A stretch of DNA of 64,000 nucleotides. Origin: Dictyobacter formicarum (GTDB taxonomy: Bacteria; Chloroflexota; Ktedonobacteria; Ktedonobacterales; Ktedonobacteraceae). This document shows, piece after piece, positions 13,187 to 22,218 of this stretch. The notes beneath the pieces were generated by a model, which saw nothing but the letters and a program-made list of their open reading frames with translations, was not told the origin of the DNA and did not search any database. Made by a program: the position numbers and the translations under genes. Within the stretch, counting starts at the first letter, position 1, and the number at the start of each line of letters is the position of its first letter. The stretch is taken from the NCBI RefSeq assembly GCF_016587435.1, contig NZ_BNJJ01000007.1:248001-312000 (forward strand), written 5' to 3'.

Positions 13187-13228
13187 CCCGGTGAACAACC
13201 TCACCAATACCCCGGTGAACAACTTCAC
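13187..13228. promoter_or_regulatory. Two tandem dyad sites upstream of the FAD oxidoreductase
   Basis: CCCGGTGAACAACCTCAC (13187-13204) and CCCGGTGAACAACTTCAC (13211-13228) are repeated with a 24-base period and one mismatch. Each contains GTGA...TCAC inverted arms, the look of a dimeric repressor site. They lie just upstream of the minus-strand gene that starts at 13145. Confidence 0.5.
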
Positions 13229-13529
13229 AGGTAGCGACACCCCTAACTCCTATTTCTAGGATACATAAAATCATATGTGCCGATGTAAGGAACACATTAT
13301 GAAAAATGCACAAAAGATCAGCAAAACAATCCTGGACACTCCGTTGTTACTTACATGTTTTTACTGATTTTAGATGGTTACATGGCAAAAAAGATATTTT
13401 GTCCGGTGCAGTGACAGTAAAGGGAAACGAGCGAAAGTGAGTATTATAATCGAAAAAAATGCGTTCAAATGGCGCTATTTCCAGTTATACAGTATTCTTT
13501 TGCATATGAGAGCATATTTATATAATTTC

Positions 13530-13543
13530 TTCGCATATGCGAA
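13530..13543. promoter_or_regulatory. Perfect palindrome upstream of ABC exporter
   Basis: TTCGCATATGCGAA is a complete 14-base palindrome; about 28 bases before it lies the similar GCATATGAGAGCATAT. Such doubled sites near AT-rich promoters are typical of dimeric repressors. It is about 200 bases from the start of the exporter gene. Confidence 0.35.
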
Positions 13544-13747
13544 CTAAGAACAGCGTAACTAAAGTATAGCGTATCTTGGTGATAAAAACAATCTCTGATG
13601 TATCTTAAGTATAAATATATTGATATTAACGTCTAATTCTGCTATTATTCTTATTAAATCATATAATCATCAAGTCTGGCAGTGAAGCCTGGACCCTGGT
13701 TTCTCTCATTCGAATACTCATGACCGAAGCCGTCTTATTAGAAGATT

Positions 13748-15643
13748 GTGACTTGCACTATGAAAGTTTTGTGGTTATCGAGAATCTCGGGCTGGAAATC
13801 GCCCATACGCTTCCGTCCAATCGTGCGTGCTTTGCAGCTTGTCATCCAGACTGCTCCTGGGGAGTTCTGGAGCATGACGGTGTTCAACCTTGCCGTTGGA
13901 GCCGGGCCTGCGGTGCTGCTCTGGCTCGGGAAAGTCGTGATTGATCAGATCGCTTCCTTTGGTCGAACCACATCGCTGGATTGGGGGCTGCTCACCGGGA
14001 ACCATGCGCCGTTGATGTGGAGCATGGTTGGCTTTGTGGTGATCAATCTCATCCTTGACAGTGTTGAGACGTTTGGCAGCTTTCAGCTCTCCTCGCTGCG
14101 TGATCAACTGAACGCGAGCAGCCAGCAACTCCTCTTCACGAAGGTTTCCAGCTTTACTGGTGTTGAGATCTTCGAGAGCCCACAGCTCCTCAATCTGATT
14201 ACACTGGCTGAGAACAGCATCCCAAAACTTCAGTACCTTGCCATCGTGGTCTACAACCTGATGACAGGTGCCTTTGTCCTGGTTCCGACGATCATCCTGT
14301 CCGCGTCTCTGGCCTGGTGGGTCCCCTTGCTCATCTTCGTGGTTTCGATTCCCTCGGTGTATGTCCAACTGGACTACGAAACGCGCCAATGGAGTGTGGA
14401 GTCGGCGCAAGCAACAACGGTACGCAAAATGAATGCGCATGCCGAAGTCCTGATCAAACCCGCGTTCGCCAAGGATCTGCGCATGTATGGTCTGGCTCCC
14501 TACTTTCTGCAAAGCTGGCGAACGCTGTTCATGGCCGCCTTCGCTGAGATGCGCGCGCTTCGTCGTCAGGGGACTACCAGGACGCTCTTCTGGTCCCTGC
14601 TGAGTGGTATTGGGACAGGGCTGCCCTATCTCTTCGTCGTGCTTGAAGCGCTCCAGGGCCACTTAACCATAGGTGATGTTGCCCTCTATGCCGGACTCGT
14701 CTTTCAGGTACGTCGCAGCCTGTATATGTTGATTACCAACACCACGCAACTTCAGCAGATCTCGCTGGGGGCAAATGCGTTCTTCGAACTGCTTGACTAC
14801 GAAGACACGGGGAACGCGAACGTAGCTCGTGAGAGTGAGGAAGAAAGGAGCGACAAGGTCGAGGGCGCACCTGGTATTGAGTTAATTGATGTCTCATTCA
14901 CCTACCCAGGAGCTGTTCAGCCAGCACTACGCGAGATCAATCTGAGCATCGCGCCTGGCGAAACGCTGGTCATTGTCGGCGAAAACGGCGCGGGAAAGAC
15001 GACCCTGGCAAAACTGCTGTGCCGGCTCTACCGGCCTTCGGCGGGGAAGATTCTCTGGAATAGCAATGACTATAGTTCCATGGATATCCATGCATTTCGC
15101 CAGAATGTAGCGGTTGTGTTCCAGGATTTTGCCCGTTTCCCTGCCACACTCAGAGAGAACATCGGGTTCGGCAGGCTCAGCGCATTATCAGATGACGAAG
15201 CAGTGCTTTCTGCAGCTGGAAAAGGAGGACTGCGTGACCTGATTACGGGTCTGCCTCGGCACCTGGAAACGCCACTGAGTAAACAACTGGACGATGGGGT
15301 GGAACTATCGGGCGGTCAGTGGCAACGCGTAGCGATCGCACGAGCACTGATGCGCCCTACAGCGCAGTTCGTCATCCTGGACGAGCCCACTGCCGCACTT
15401 GACCCACACACCGAGTATGAAGCCCTGGAAGTATTTCGCAATATGGCACAGGAGAAGACGGCGCTCATCGTCAGTCATCGGCTCGCCCTGGCACGAATCG
15501 CGACCAAGATCATTGTGATGGAGCGCGGTCAGATCGTCGAGCAAGGAACGCACGACGAATTGATGAAGGCCGGTCAAAGGTATTGGTCGATGTTCACTCG
15601 CCAGGCTTCTAGCTACCTTGAGTCAAACGCATCGGCCGAGTAA
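13748..15643 (+). CDS. ABC exporter, fused permease and ATPase
   Basis: 631 residues from GTG at 13748; the ATG at 13760 is an equally possible start and neither has a strong ribosome site. The first 340 residues form a type-I exporter membrane domain with several hydrophobic helices. The ATPase half has Walker A GENGAGKTT (about 412), Q-loop in VVFQDFARF, signature LSGGQWQR (about 519), Walker B FVILDEPTAALD (about 540) and switch histidine in VSHRLAL (about 577). All motifs are intact, so a homodimeric exporter is likely. It lacks a C39 peptidase domain. It stands alone with no partner or biosynthetic gene, so the cargo is unknown. Confidence 0.9.
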   Translation: MTCTMKVLWLSRISGWKSPIRFRPIVRALQLVIQTAPGEFWSMTVFNLAVGAGPAVLLWLGKVVIDQIASFGRTTSLDWGLLTGNHAPLMWSMVGFVVINLILDSVETFGSFQLSSLRDQLNASSQQLLFTKVSSFTGVEIFESPQLLNLITLAENSIPKLQYLAIVVYNLMTGAFVLVPTIILSASLAWWVPLLIFVVSIPSVYVQLDYETRQWSVESAQATTVRKMNAHAEVLIKPAFAKDLRMYGLAPYFLQSWRTLFMAAFAEMRALRRQGTTRTLFWSLLSGIGTGLPYLFVVLEALQGHLTIGDVALYAGLVFQVRRSLYMLITNTTQLQQISLGANAFFELLDYEDTGNANVARESEEERSDKVEGAPGIELIDVSFTYPGAVQPALREINLSIAPGETLVIVGENGAGKTTLAKLLCRLYRPSAGKILWNSNDYSSMDIHAFRQNVAVVFQDFARFPATLRENIGFGRLSALSDDEAVLSAAGKGGLRDLITGLPRHLETPLSKQLDDGVELSGGQWQRVAIARALMRPTAQFVILDEPTAALDPHTEYEALEVFRNMAQEKTALIVSHRLALARIATKIIVMERGQIVEQGTHDELMKAGQRYWSMFTRQASSYLESNASAE

Positions 15644-15691
15644 AAAAAGGGGAGTTGGGAAACAATGGAAACAAGAATGATCGTGAGTATG

Positions 15692-15710
15692 ATCTAGACA
15701 TGTTCTAGAT
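15692..15710. promoter_or_regulatory. Dyad operator candidate
   Basis: ATCTAGACATGTTCTAGAT has 7-base inverted arms around CATGT. It lies 90 bases before the membrane protein start, between it and the ABC exporter, and is a likely repressor site. Confidence 0.4.
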
Positions 15711-15799
15711 ATTGTTGTAGTATTTAGCATGCAAACACTTTATCAGCATAGTCTACCAGTTTAAGGCTGTAGTAAGAGATGGTCTGGGAGGTCTTAAGC

Positions 15800-16957
15800 A
15801 TGGAGGAACTGAGTCCTATTCAGGATGTGGATGAAATCCCGGTTATGCAGAGAGCATCTTTGCTGCGAGCTCAAGAGCTATATCAAAACGATCCTTTACT
15901 CGTTCTGCTGAAAGACAGGCTGGCGTTGAACTCGTTTATGCTACTTGCGATCGGTATTGTCGTTGGCTCAGTGTTTTTCTATGGTCTCTATATACTTCCA
16001 GGAACCGGTCATGGACTGGCAAATCAACCTCTGTTTGCTGTCTTAGAAATAGCAACCGCCACCCTACTTTTGATTGCTTATCTCTGGTTGCCGGAGATAG
16101 TAGCGACCCTTTTTCATACACTCTGGAGCACGGGGGTATTGAAAGAGCCTGTCAGCGGAGAAGATGCGACAACTTTTTACGCCCACTTCTGCAAAGAGCT
16201 GCAGAAGTGGATGAATCAGCCTGTATGGCCTATTGGCGCCGCTGTCTTTATTATTATCTATCTCTTGAATCGCTTCATTGTTAGCGGTCCACCATTTCTG
16301 AACTATGTTCCATTCTGGTTGCAATTAACAACAGCAGTGATTGATGGCCTGATTGCATATACAGCCGTCCTCAGCATCATCCGTCTTCTGATTGCATTGA
16401 TTGCCATGAATAGAATTTTCCATCTGTTCACCATCTATATCAACCCCCTGCATCCCGATGATGTTGGTGGCTTAGGCATTATGGGAAGTATTGTATGGCT
16501 CAGTGTCTGTATTATGCTAGCCACAACCCTCTCCTTCCTGCAAACCATTGAGCTATTAACGCATCGCAGCATATTTTCTTCGACGCTGGATCTGCTGGTA
16601 CTGATAGTTGTTTATATCGTCGTTACCCCCGTCGTCATTTTAGGCTGGTTGGTTACGCCACATGGAGTAATGGTAAAAGCCCGGGATGCAGTCCTCAAGC
16701 CATTAGTAGACGAGTTTGCAGCCATTCTGGATCATCCCCAACAGCTAACGAAAGAAGATGTTACCAGCATTTTAGCCGACAATGATCGTCTTTCCGCCAT
16801 CAAGCGGCGTTATGACCTGATTATCGATATGTTTCCAATCTGGCCGATAGAAGTCAAGCAGATCCGCAGGATCATTGCCACCCTGACCTTACCTGCCCTG
16901 CTCTCAGTGATTCCGAACATCATTGATTTTGTTAACCTCATCCTGAAGCGAATGTAG
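15800..16957 (+). CDS. Polytopic membrane protein of unknown function
   Basis: 385 residues from the ATG at 15800, chosen because GGGAGG at 15786-15791 is 8 bases upstream; an earlier ATG at 15779 lacks one. At least five strongly hydrophobic segments are visible, the first at FMLLAIGIVVGSVFFYGLYI and others around residues 70, 145, 180, 240 and 275. A soluble tail of about 90 residues ends with a further hydrophobic stretch (ALLSVIPNIIDFVNLIL). The motif NPLHPDDVGGLGIMG in the middle is striking and may be the family signature. I do not recognise the family. It is preceded by a dyad operator candidate. Confidence 0.7.
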   Translation: MEELSPIQDVDEIPVMQRASLLRAQELYQNDPLLVLLKDRLALNSFMLLAIGIVVGSVFFYGLYILPGTGHGLANQPLFAVLEIATATLLLIAYLWLPEIVATLFHTLWSTGVLKEPVSGEDATTFYAHFCKELQKWMNQPVWPIGAAVFIIIYLLNRFIVSGPPFLNYVPFWLQLTTAVIDGLIAYTAVLSIIRLLIALIAMNRIFHLFTIYINPLHPDDVGGLGIMGSIVWLSVCIMLATTLSFLQTIELLTHRSIFSSTLDLLVLIVVYIVVTPVVILGWLVTPHGVMVKARDAVLKPLVDEFAAILDHPQQLTKEDVTSILADNDRLSAIKRRYDLIIDMFPIWPIEVKQIRRIIATLTLPALLSVIPNIIDFVNLILKRM

Positions 16958-17108
16958 CTCACATCAACATGATGCCTGATTTAGCAATACAAATTCATTA
17001 CAATAAGCAGAGGAAATGAGTTAGCAGAAAGAGGATTTTTTGATAAAATTCTCTTATCGCATCACATAATGGAACGACGGTATCTTCTCTGAAAAGGATT
17101 TTCAAAAG

Positions 17109-18479
17109 ATGGAGATTTCAAAGCAGCCCGAAGGCATCAATGTCGATGCCGTTACCAGGCCAGTTCAGCGTCCACTCTCCTTCCTGGGTATGGTAAACCT
17201 GAATCTCTTCTGGTTCGCGAACCAGTTCCACTGGCAGGCATTGCTGGCCGTGGTTATCCCCAGTATGGTCGCCAAGTTCCTTGATCCCGCACAAAAGAGC
17301 ATCAACCTTGCCCTGGTGGTGAACTGGGGGACGCTGGTTGCCGTCGTTGTGAATCCGCTGGTCGGTGCGATCTCCGACTACGCCGGATTCCGCCTGGGTC
17401 GGCGCCGTCCATTTATGTTGATCGGGACCGTCCTCAATGTCGTGGTTCTGCTCATTTTTGCTTTCTCGCCGACGATCTTTCCGCCGGGTCTGCTGCTCGT
17501 GGCCTTCGCCCTGTTGTTTTTACTGCTGCAATTTAGCAACAATTTTGCCAATTCTCCCTGGAGCGCTATTATTGCCGACAATGTGCAGCCTCAGCAGCGC
17601 GGTCTTGCCTCGGGCTTCAACGGTCTGTTCAACTTGCTGGGAACGGTCGTGGGGTCGATTGTAGCTGGCGTGATCATCAACAAGAACGATCCTTTACCCC
17701 TGTACCGCAACCAGGTCGTGCAGATCTTTCTGTTGATCGCACTGGTACAGAGTATTGTGGTCATCTATACCATCCTGACCGTGAAGGAGACGCCTTTGCC
17801 CGTCAGTGGACGTCCACCCTTCAATCTACGGCCATTTCTGCGCAACTTCTTCTTCAAGCCCACCACCTATCCCAACCTCTCCTGGGTCCTGCTGGCACGC
17901 TTTCTGGTCATGATGGGCATCTGGAGCGTCTACTATTTTCTGCAATACTATTTTGACGATGTGTTAGGTGGACGCGCCGTCAAAACCATCTTTTTCAACA
18001 ACTCCTTCTCAGGAGAATTTTTCAACGGCACCCTCTTCCAACCAGCGGTATTGCTGCTGGCGTTGCCAATGTCGCTACTGGCTGGCTGGGCCTCGGACCA
18101 CTGGGGGCGCAAGAAACTGGTCTACCTATCGAGCGCAATGATGACACTGGTCTGTTTTATTTTCATTGGTTTTCAGAATCAGTATGCCGCCCTGCTGGCT
18201 GGAGCCTGTTTTGGTATTGGTTATGGTGCCTATACCAGCGTTGACTGGGCACTCACGACTGATGTATTGCCACTCACCGATGAAGCTGGCAAGTTCATGG
18301 GCATCTGGTCCGCCGTGGGTATTCTGCCCCAGGTAGTAGGCATCACCATCGGTGGCGTCATCCTGCAACTGCTGCGCACCATCCCCAATCATTTCGGCTA
18401 CACCTCACTTTTCGTGTTCACCGTCATCTACCTGGTACTGGGCACCCTGGCCATTCAACGCGTGCGAGGTATACGCTGA
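17109..18479 (+). CDS. Major facilitator superfamily transporter
   Basis: 456 residues with about 12 hydrophobic segments. The MFS motif A appears after TM2 as DYAGFRLGRRRPFML and in degenerate form in the second half as GWASDHWGRKKL. The pattern with FRLGRRRPF resembles the sugar/cation symporter (SLC45/GPH-like) branch, so a sugar or glycoside cargo is possible. It is transcribed alone and converges on the cyclase gene. A GAAAAGGA site precedes the ATG. Confidence 0.85.
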   Translation: MEISKQPEGINVDAVTRPVQRPLSFLGMVNLNLFWFANQFHWQALLAVVIPSMVAKFLDPAQKSINLALVVNWGTLVAVVVNPLVGAISDYAGFRLGRRRPFMLIGTVLNVVVLLIFAFSPTIFPPGLLLVAFALLFLLLQFSNNFANSPWSAIIADNVQPQQRGLASGFNGLFNLLGTVVGSIVAGVIINKNDPLPLYRNQVVQIFLLIALVQSIVVIYTILTVKETPLPVSGRPPFNLRPFLRNFFFKPTTYPNLSWVLLARFLVMMGIWSVYYFLQYYFDDVLGGRAVKTIFFNNSFSGEFFNGTLFQPAVLLLALPMSLLAGWASDHWGRKKLVYLSSAMMTLVCFIFIGFQNQYAALLAGACFGIGYGAYTSVDWALTTDVLPLTDEAGKFMGIWSAVGILPQVVGITIGGVILQLLRTIPNHFGYTSLFVFTVIYLVLGTLAIQRVRGIR

Positions 18480-18581
18480 ACAGGACCCGAGCTTGAACCA
18501 CTTTTGTAGAGGCTCCAAAAACTTGGATGAACACATAAGTTGCTCGTAGATAATGTAAGAACGCTGCTTGCTCTGGTCGGC

Positions 18582-19394
18582 TTACTGCTGATTCTCGACA
18601 AAGGCTACGAGGCGGCAGAAAGCCGCTTCACCACCATTAAACTTCCAGGGAAAGCAGCCGATCCATATACGTTGGTCGAGTACTTCATCGATCATCCCAC
18701 CGGCATTCTCTACATGGAAAACGCCATGAGGGAACATATCATAGTGCATGAGTTGCAAATCGTCGTCGGGCCAGATCTCTTCAAGTGGTTTGCCCAGTTT
18801 CTGCGCGCACTTGGCTGCAAGGTCCGGGCGCACTTTGCGGATGACGGTATTCATGGGATGATCCATTGAGCCCGCGTCGATGGCGAACCAGGAGATCTTG
18901 CGCTCTAATACCCAGTTGACAAACTCGCGTGTTGGTCCGGGATGCTTGATAAAGTAGCGTGTTTCATCTGGTTGTGTTTCACCATACCAGTTACTGGGAT
19001 AGTATTTGTGATAGCCAGTGTGTACGACAACGATATCGTTGGGCTGAATGCGCTGTCCCGTTTTGCGCTCCCACTGCTCAAAATGGGCCGAGGTATAAAT
19101 ATCGTAGTCGCCGATACCCAGGGCTTCAAGATCCACGACGACTGCCGGACCTACCAGCTTATCCAGGGGAATGCTGCCAATGTCTTGCCCATTTGTTATA
19201 AAGTGTAGTGGTGCGTCAAGGTGTGTCCCAACGTGAAGCGTTGATGAAATATGCTGACCACCGACCTTGTCAAAGGCGACCCGTTTGATCCATTTAATCG
19301 TTGGTCCTTCGTAGGTTGCAAAGCCTGGTGTATGCATATCCCAGTTTTGTGAGAGATCAAGCACGCGCATGTTACTCAGATCAGTCTGCTTCAT
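18582..19394 (-). CDS. Cyclase-family (kynurenine-formamidase-like) metallohydrolase
   Basis: 270 residues. HVGTHLDAPLHF near residue 55 is the metal-binding HxGTHxDxPxH signature of the cyclase/formamidase family (PF04199), which hydrolyses formamide or cyclic amide bonds with a divalent metal. A further metal-side pattern, DIVVVHTGYHKYY, lies in the middle. The start has a strong AAAGGAGG site. The gene is divergent from the amidase/molybdo-hydroxylase operon, and amide hydrolysis beside an amidase and a heterocycle hydroxylase suggests a shared degradation route. The substrate cannot be read from sequence. Confidence 0.8.
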   Translation of the reverse strand: MKQTDLSNMRVLDLSQNWDMHTPGFATYEGPTIKWIKRVAFDKVGGQHISSTLHVGTHLDAPLHFITNGQDIGSIPLDKLVGPAVVVDLEALGIGDYDIYTSAHFEQWERKTGQRIQPNDIVVVHTGYHKYYPSNWYGETQPDETRYFIKHPGPTREFVNWVLERKISWFAIDAGSMDHPMNTVIRKVRPDLAAKCAQKLGKPLEEIWPDDDLQLMHYDMFPHGVFHVENAGGMIDEVLDQRIWIGCFPWKFNGGEAAFCRLVAFVENQQ

Positions 19395-19458
19395 CTCGTG
19401 CCCTCCTTTGGCATGGCGCTTACGCGCATGGAAGCGTTTTTGAATAGTGTAGCTTTCA

Positions 19459-19473
19459 GTATATGTGATATAC
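19459..19473. promoter_or_regulatory. Dyad in divergent promoter region
   Basis: GTATATGTGATATAC has 6-base inverted arms around GTG. It lies in the 289-base region between the divergent cyclase and amidase genes and could control either one. Confidence 0.35.
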
Positions 19474-19606
19474 TTTTTATTATATCATCTCTTGCATTCT
19501 CATGCTTTCCTTATGATACAATTTATGCATGTATAAGCATTTAGATCATGTCTAAAAAACATAGGGGGGTCGCGCCTTCAAGCTGCGGCAAGGAGGAGGA
19601 GGAGAT

Positions 19607-19626
19607 CATGCCCCCGGCATGCTCGT
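19607..19626 (+). repeat. Dispersed 20-bp palindromic repeat
   Basis: CATGCCCCCGGCATGCTCGT occurs here once and twice in tandem at 38799-38838. Its front is a small hairpin (CATGCC, CCC, GGCATG). Here it lies in the leader of the amidase operon. Confidence 0.6.
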
Positions 19627-19683
19627 CAGCACCTATTTGGCGGCTTTGTATGCTAGATGTAGTAGTTAAGAGGAGGCAAGCCC

Positions 19684-21000
19684 TTGATTCTTTCCACATC
19701 ACTTACGGCGACAGCAGCTGCACTTCGTAGTGGTCAGTTGGATCCGTTTGCGTATATTGATACTATCTGCGAGCGGCTCGATACTGTTGATCCACAGTTG
19801 CACGCGTTCCTTCCTGAGAAGGACCGCCGTGGTCGTTTACAAGCTGAAGTAGCCGCTTTACAAAAGCGTTTTCCTGATCCCTTGAACCGTCCTGCGCTTT
19901 ACTGCATTCCTGTTGGGATCAAAGATACCTTTCGTGTCGATGGTTTTCCTACCAGGGCAGGATCGCAGTTACCGGCGGAATTATTCGCGGGTGCCGAAGC
20001 CTCATCTGTAGGTATGCTCAGAGCGGCCGGGGCCTGTATTCTTGGCAAGACTGTTACTACAGAATTTGCCTATTTTGAGCCGGGGGAAACACGCAATCCT
20101 CATAACGTTAACCATACTCCTGGTGGCTCCAGTAGCGGTTCGGTTGCAGCGGTGGCTGCAGGACTTTGTCCACTGGCGTTGGGAACCCAGGTCATTGGCT
20201 CGACTATTCGTCCGGCTGCTTTTTGTGGCATTGTTGGTTTTAAGCCAACCTATGGCCGTATTCCTACTGATGGCCTGGTACAATGTGCTCACTCTGTGGA
20301 ACATGTGGGGTACTTTACGCAAGATGTCGCGGGATGTTCCTTTGTAGCACCACTACTCTGCCGTGATTGGCGCAGTGAGTACAGCGGCCAGGTTGAACCT
20401 TTACCTGTTCTGGGTGTCCCTGATGGACCCTATCTTGCTCAGGCCTCCGCTGAAGCCCTGGCTGCCTTCGAAGATCAACTCACACTCCTGAAAAAGGCAG
20501 GCTATAGAGTACGTCGTATACCTGTTTTCCCTGATATCGAGCGGATCAATCGTCTTCATATGCGTATGGTGTTCGCTGAAATGGCCCGGGCACATGCTCC
20601 ATGGTTCGCGCGCTACGAAACGCTCTATCGACCGCGTACGCTAGCCGCGATTCGTGAAGGACAGACGGTGAGTGAGGAAGAACTTGCGCAGGGACGTGAG
20701 GGTCGCGCTACGTTGCGCGCGGTTTTAGAAGCTCTTATGCAAGAGGCGGGCATTGATCTATGGGTCTGTCCGGCAACGCAGGGTCCGGCACCCGAGGGAT
20801 TAGAATCGACCGGTAGCCCGCTTATGAACCTTCCCTGGACCTATGCCGGATTACCCGCGATTACCGTTCCAGCCGGGCTGGCGGCGAATAAGTTGCCTCT
20901 CGGTTTGCAGTGCGTGGGCGCGTCTATGGCGGATGAGCAGCTGCTTGCATGGGTTGCCCCCATGGCGGATATACTCGCTAGCCATTGCAGTATCCTCTAA
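19684..21000 (+). CDS. Amidase-signature-family hydrolase
   Basis: 438 residues from a TTG start with AGGAGG 7 bases upstream (19671-19676). The amidase signature is clear: catalytic lysine in CIPVGIKDTFRVDG, the serine-rich loop TPGGSSSGSVAAVAAG with the cis-serine, and the nucleophile region QVIGSTIRPAAFCGIVGFKP. The family hydrolyses amides through a Ser-cisSer-Lys triad. It is the first gene of an operon with three subunits of a molybdenum hydroxylase, so it may release ammonia from a hydroxylated or ring-opened amide. No signal peptide is visible. The substrate is unknown. Confidence 0.88.
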   Translation: MILSTSLTATAAALRSGQLDPFAYIDTICERLDTVDPQLHAFLPEKDRRGRLQAEVAALQKRFPDPLNRPALYCIPVGIKDTFRVDGFPTRAGSQLPAELFAGAEASSVGMLRAAGACILGKTVTTEFAYFEPGETRNPHNVNHTPGGSSSGSVAAVAAGLCPLALGTQVIGSTIRPAAFCGIVGFKPTYGRIPTDGLVQCAHSVEHVGYFTQDVAGCSFVAPLLCRDWRSEYSGQVEPLPVLGVPDGPYLAQASAEALAAFEDQLTLLKKAGYRVRRIPVFPDIERINRLHMRMVFAEMARAHAPWFARYETLYRPRTLAAIREGQTVSEEELAQGREGRATLRAVLEALMQEAGIDLWVCPATQGPAPEGLESTGSPLMNLPWTYAGLPAITVPAGLAANKLPLGLQCVGASMADEQLLAWVAPMADILASHCSIL

Positions 21001-21029
21001 GTGGTGAGAAAACACGAGGAGTGCAAAGC

Positions 21030-21899
21030 ATGAAACCACCGCATTTTCAGTATTGCGCGCCAGGTGTGCTGGATGAGGCGCTGGGATTGTTGGCCCAATG
21101 TGGCACGGATGCGAAGGTGCTAGCGGGTGGACAGAGCCTGATCCCGCTCTTGAATATGCGCCTGTCCGCCCCACTTTACCTGGTCGATATCAACCGCGTT
21201 GCCGCGCTGGATTACATTGCGGCCGGGGAGAGCTATCTATCGGTCGGGGCCATTGTGCGTCAACGCAGCGTTGAGCAATCAACAGTAGTGCGGCAGCGGC
21301 ATCCGCTCCTGATAGAGGTAATAGAACATATCGGGCATATGCAGATCCGTAATCGTGGCACCCTTGCGGGCAGTATTGCCCATGCCGATCCTGCCGCGGA
21401 GTTGCCAGCGCTGCTTAGCTGTCTGGATGGTGAGGTTGTGGCACGTAGTAGCTCTGGTGAGCGTGTCATCAAAGCCGGGCAGTTTTTTACCGATTATCTC
21501 ACGACTGCATTGGACGCCCAGGAGATAGTCACGGAAATTCGTTTCCCCTGGCTTCTTCCGCAGGCTGGCTGGGCCTGTATTGAGTTCTCGCGCCGTGCTG
21601 GCGACTATGCGCTTGCGGGAGCTATTGCTGTCGTGATTCCTACTCCCAAGGGAACATGTCTGTCGGCACGCATCAGCTATTTTGGTATCTCCACTACCCC
21701 TGTGCGCGGATATGAGATTGAGCATATGCTTGCAGGTACATCACTTGATGACGCAGTATTGCAAGCTGCCGCACATGCGGCAGAGCGCCTGGTCGATGAC
21801 AAATTCCGTGATATCCATGCTACGTCTACGTATCGTCGCGCTCTAACGGCAGAGGCGACCAAACGGGCCCTGAGCACCGCCTGGCAACGCTGCACGTAG
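21030..21899 (+). CDS. Molybdenum hydroxylase FAD-binding subunit (CoxM/XdhB type)
   Basis: 289 residues from the ATG at 21030, which has CGAGGAG 8 bases upstream; the frame is open further back but only into the amidase end. FAD-binding motifs AGGQSLIPLLNMRL (about 35) and TLAGSIAHADPAAELP (about 112) are those of the CoxM/XDH medium subunit, which passes electrons from the iron-sulfur subunit to an acceptor. It would form a complex with the products at 22219 and 22897. The gap to the next subunit is unusually long, about 320 bases, because a repeat element lies there. Confidence 0.9.
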   Translation: MKPPHFQYCAPGVLDEALGLLAQCGTDAKVLAGGQSLIPLLNMRLSAPLYLVDINRVAALDYIAAGESYLSVGAIVRQRSVEQSTVVRQRHPLLIEVIEHIGHMQIRNRGTLAGSIAHADPAAELPALLSCLDGEVVARSSSGERVIKAGQFFTDYLTTALDAQEIVTEIRFPWLLPQAGWACIEFSRRAGDYALAGAIAVVIPTPKGTCLSARISYFGISTTPVRGYEIEHMLAGTSLDDAVLQAAAHAAERLVDDKFRDIHATSTYRRALTAEATKRALSTAWQRCT

Positions 21900-22218
21900 G
21901 TTTGACCGCCGTGGGTCAATATATTTCATTTATGCAAATGGGAGACAAACCCATCATGAAAAAAGGACCCCTAATAGGTGCTGGGCTTGCCCCAGCTTGC
22001 CCCACCGTTTGTGGGGCCCCGTATCCCAGAGATTATGCCCTCGTGGGAGGATACCTCGGCCCACGCGGTGCCCAAAAGGAACCTTCGCTTTTGGGTACCG
22101 TGTCACGCCACGAGCGGCCGAACGACGAGGGCACAGGGCCGCCACGCTGCGGCGGGCGGCAAGCTGGGGCAAGCCCAGCACCTATTAGGGGTCCTCACCA
22201 TGTCTAAGGAGCTTGTCT
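21900..22218. other. Operon gap filled by a repeat element
   Basis: The gap between the FAD and iron-sulfur subunit genes holds the 230-bp inverted-repeat element at 21965-22194. Before it, at about 21920-21950, is a stretch (ATTTCATTTATGCAAATGGG) also found in inverse orientation at about 39028-39050 beside another element. TAAGGAG at 22205-22211 restores a ribosome site for the next gene. Confidence 0.7.
21965..22194. repeat. MITE-like element with 37-bp perfect terminal inverted repeats
   Basis: Positions 21965-22001 and 22158-22194 are exact reverse complements over 37 bases, beginning GGACCCCTAATAGGTGC. The ends of each repeat carry the hairpin unit ATAGGT, GCTGGG, CTTGC, CCCAGC (21974-21996 on plus, 22163-22185 on minus). 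The 156-base core has no credible gene but shares long stretches with the elements at 38.7-39.0 kb and 54.4-54.6 kb. No clear target duplication flanks it. It splits a molybdenum-hydroxylase operon without harming the neighbouring reading frames. Confidence 0.85.

Larger units (their letters stand above)
13146..13747. other. AT-rich divergent intergenic region
   Basis: About 600 bases between the divergent oxidoreductase and ABC genes. I see no plausible coding sequence. It holds the tandem dyads at 13187-13228 and a perfect 14-base palindrome TTCGCATATGCGAA at 13530-13543, with a related half site GCATATGAGAGCATAT shortly before it. The rest is AT-rich and is probably promoter DNA. Confidence 0.5.

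Noticed and set aside
13720..13944. Alternative open frame overlapping the ABC exporter start
   Set aside because: It is out of frame with a clearly conserved exporter and has no domain pattern.
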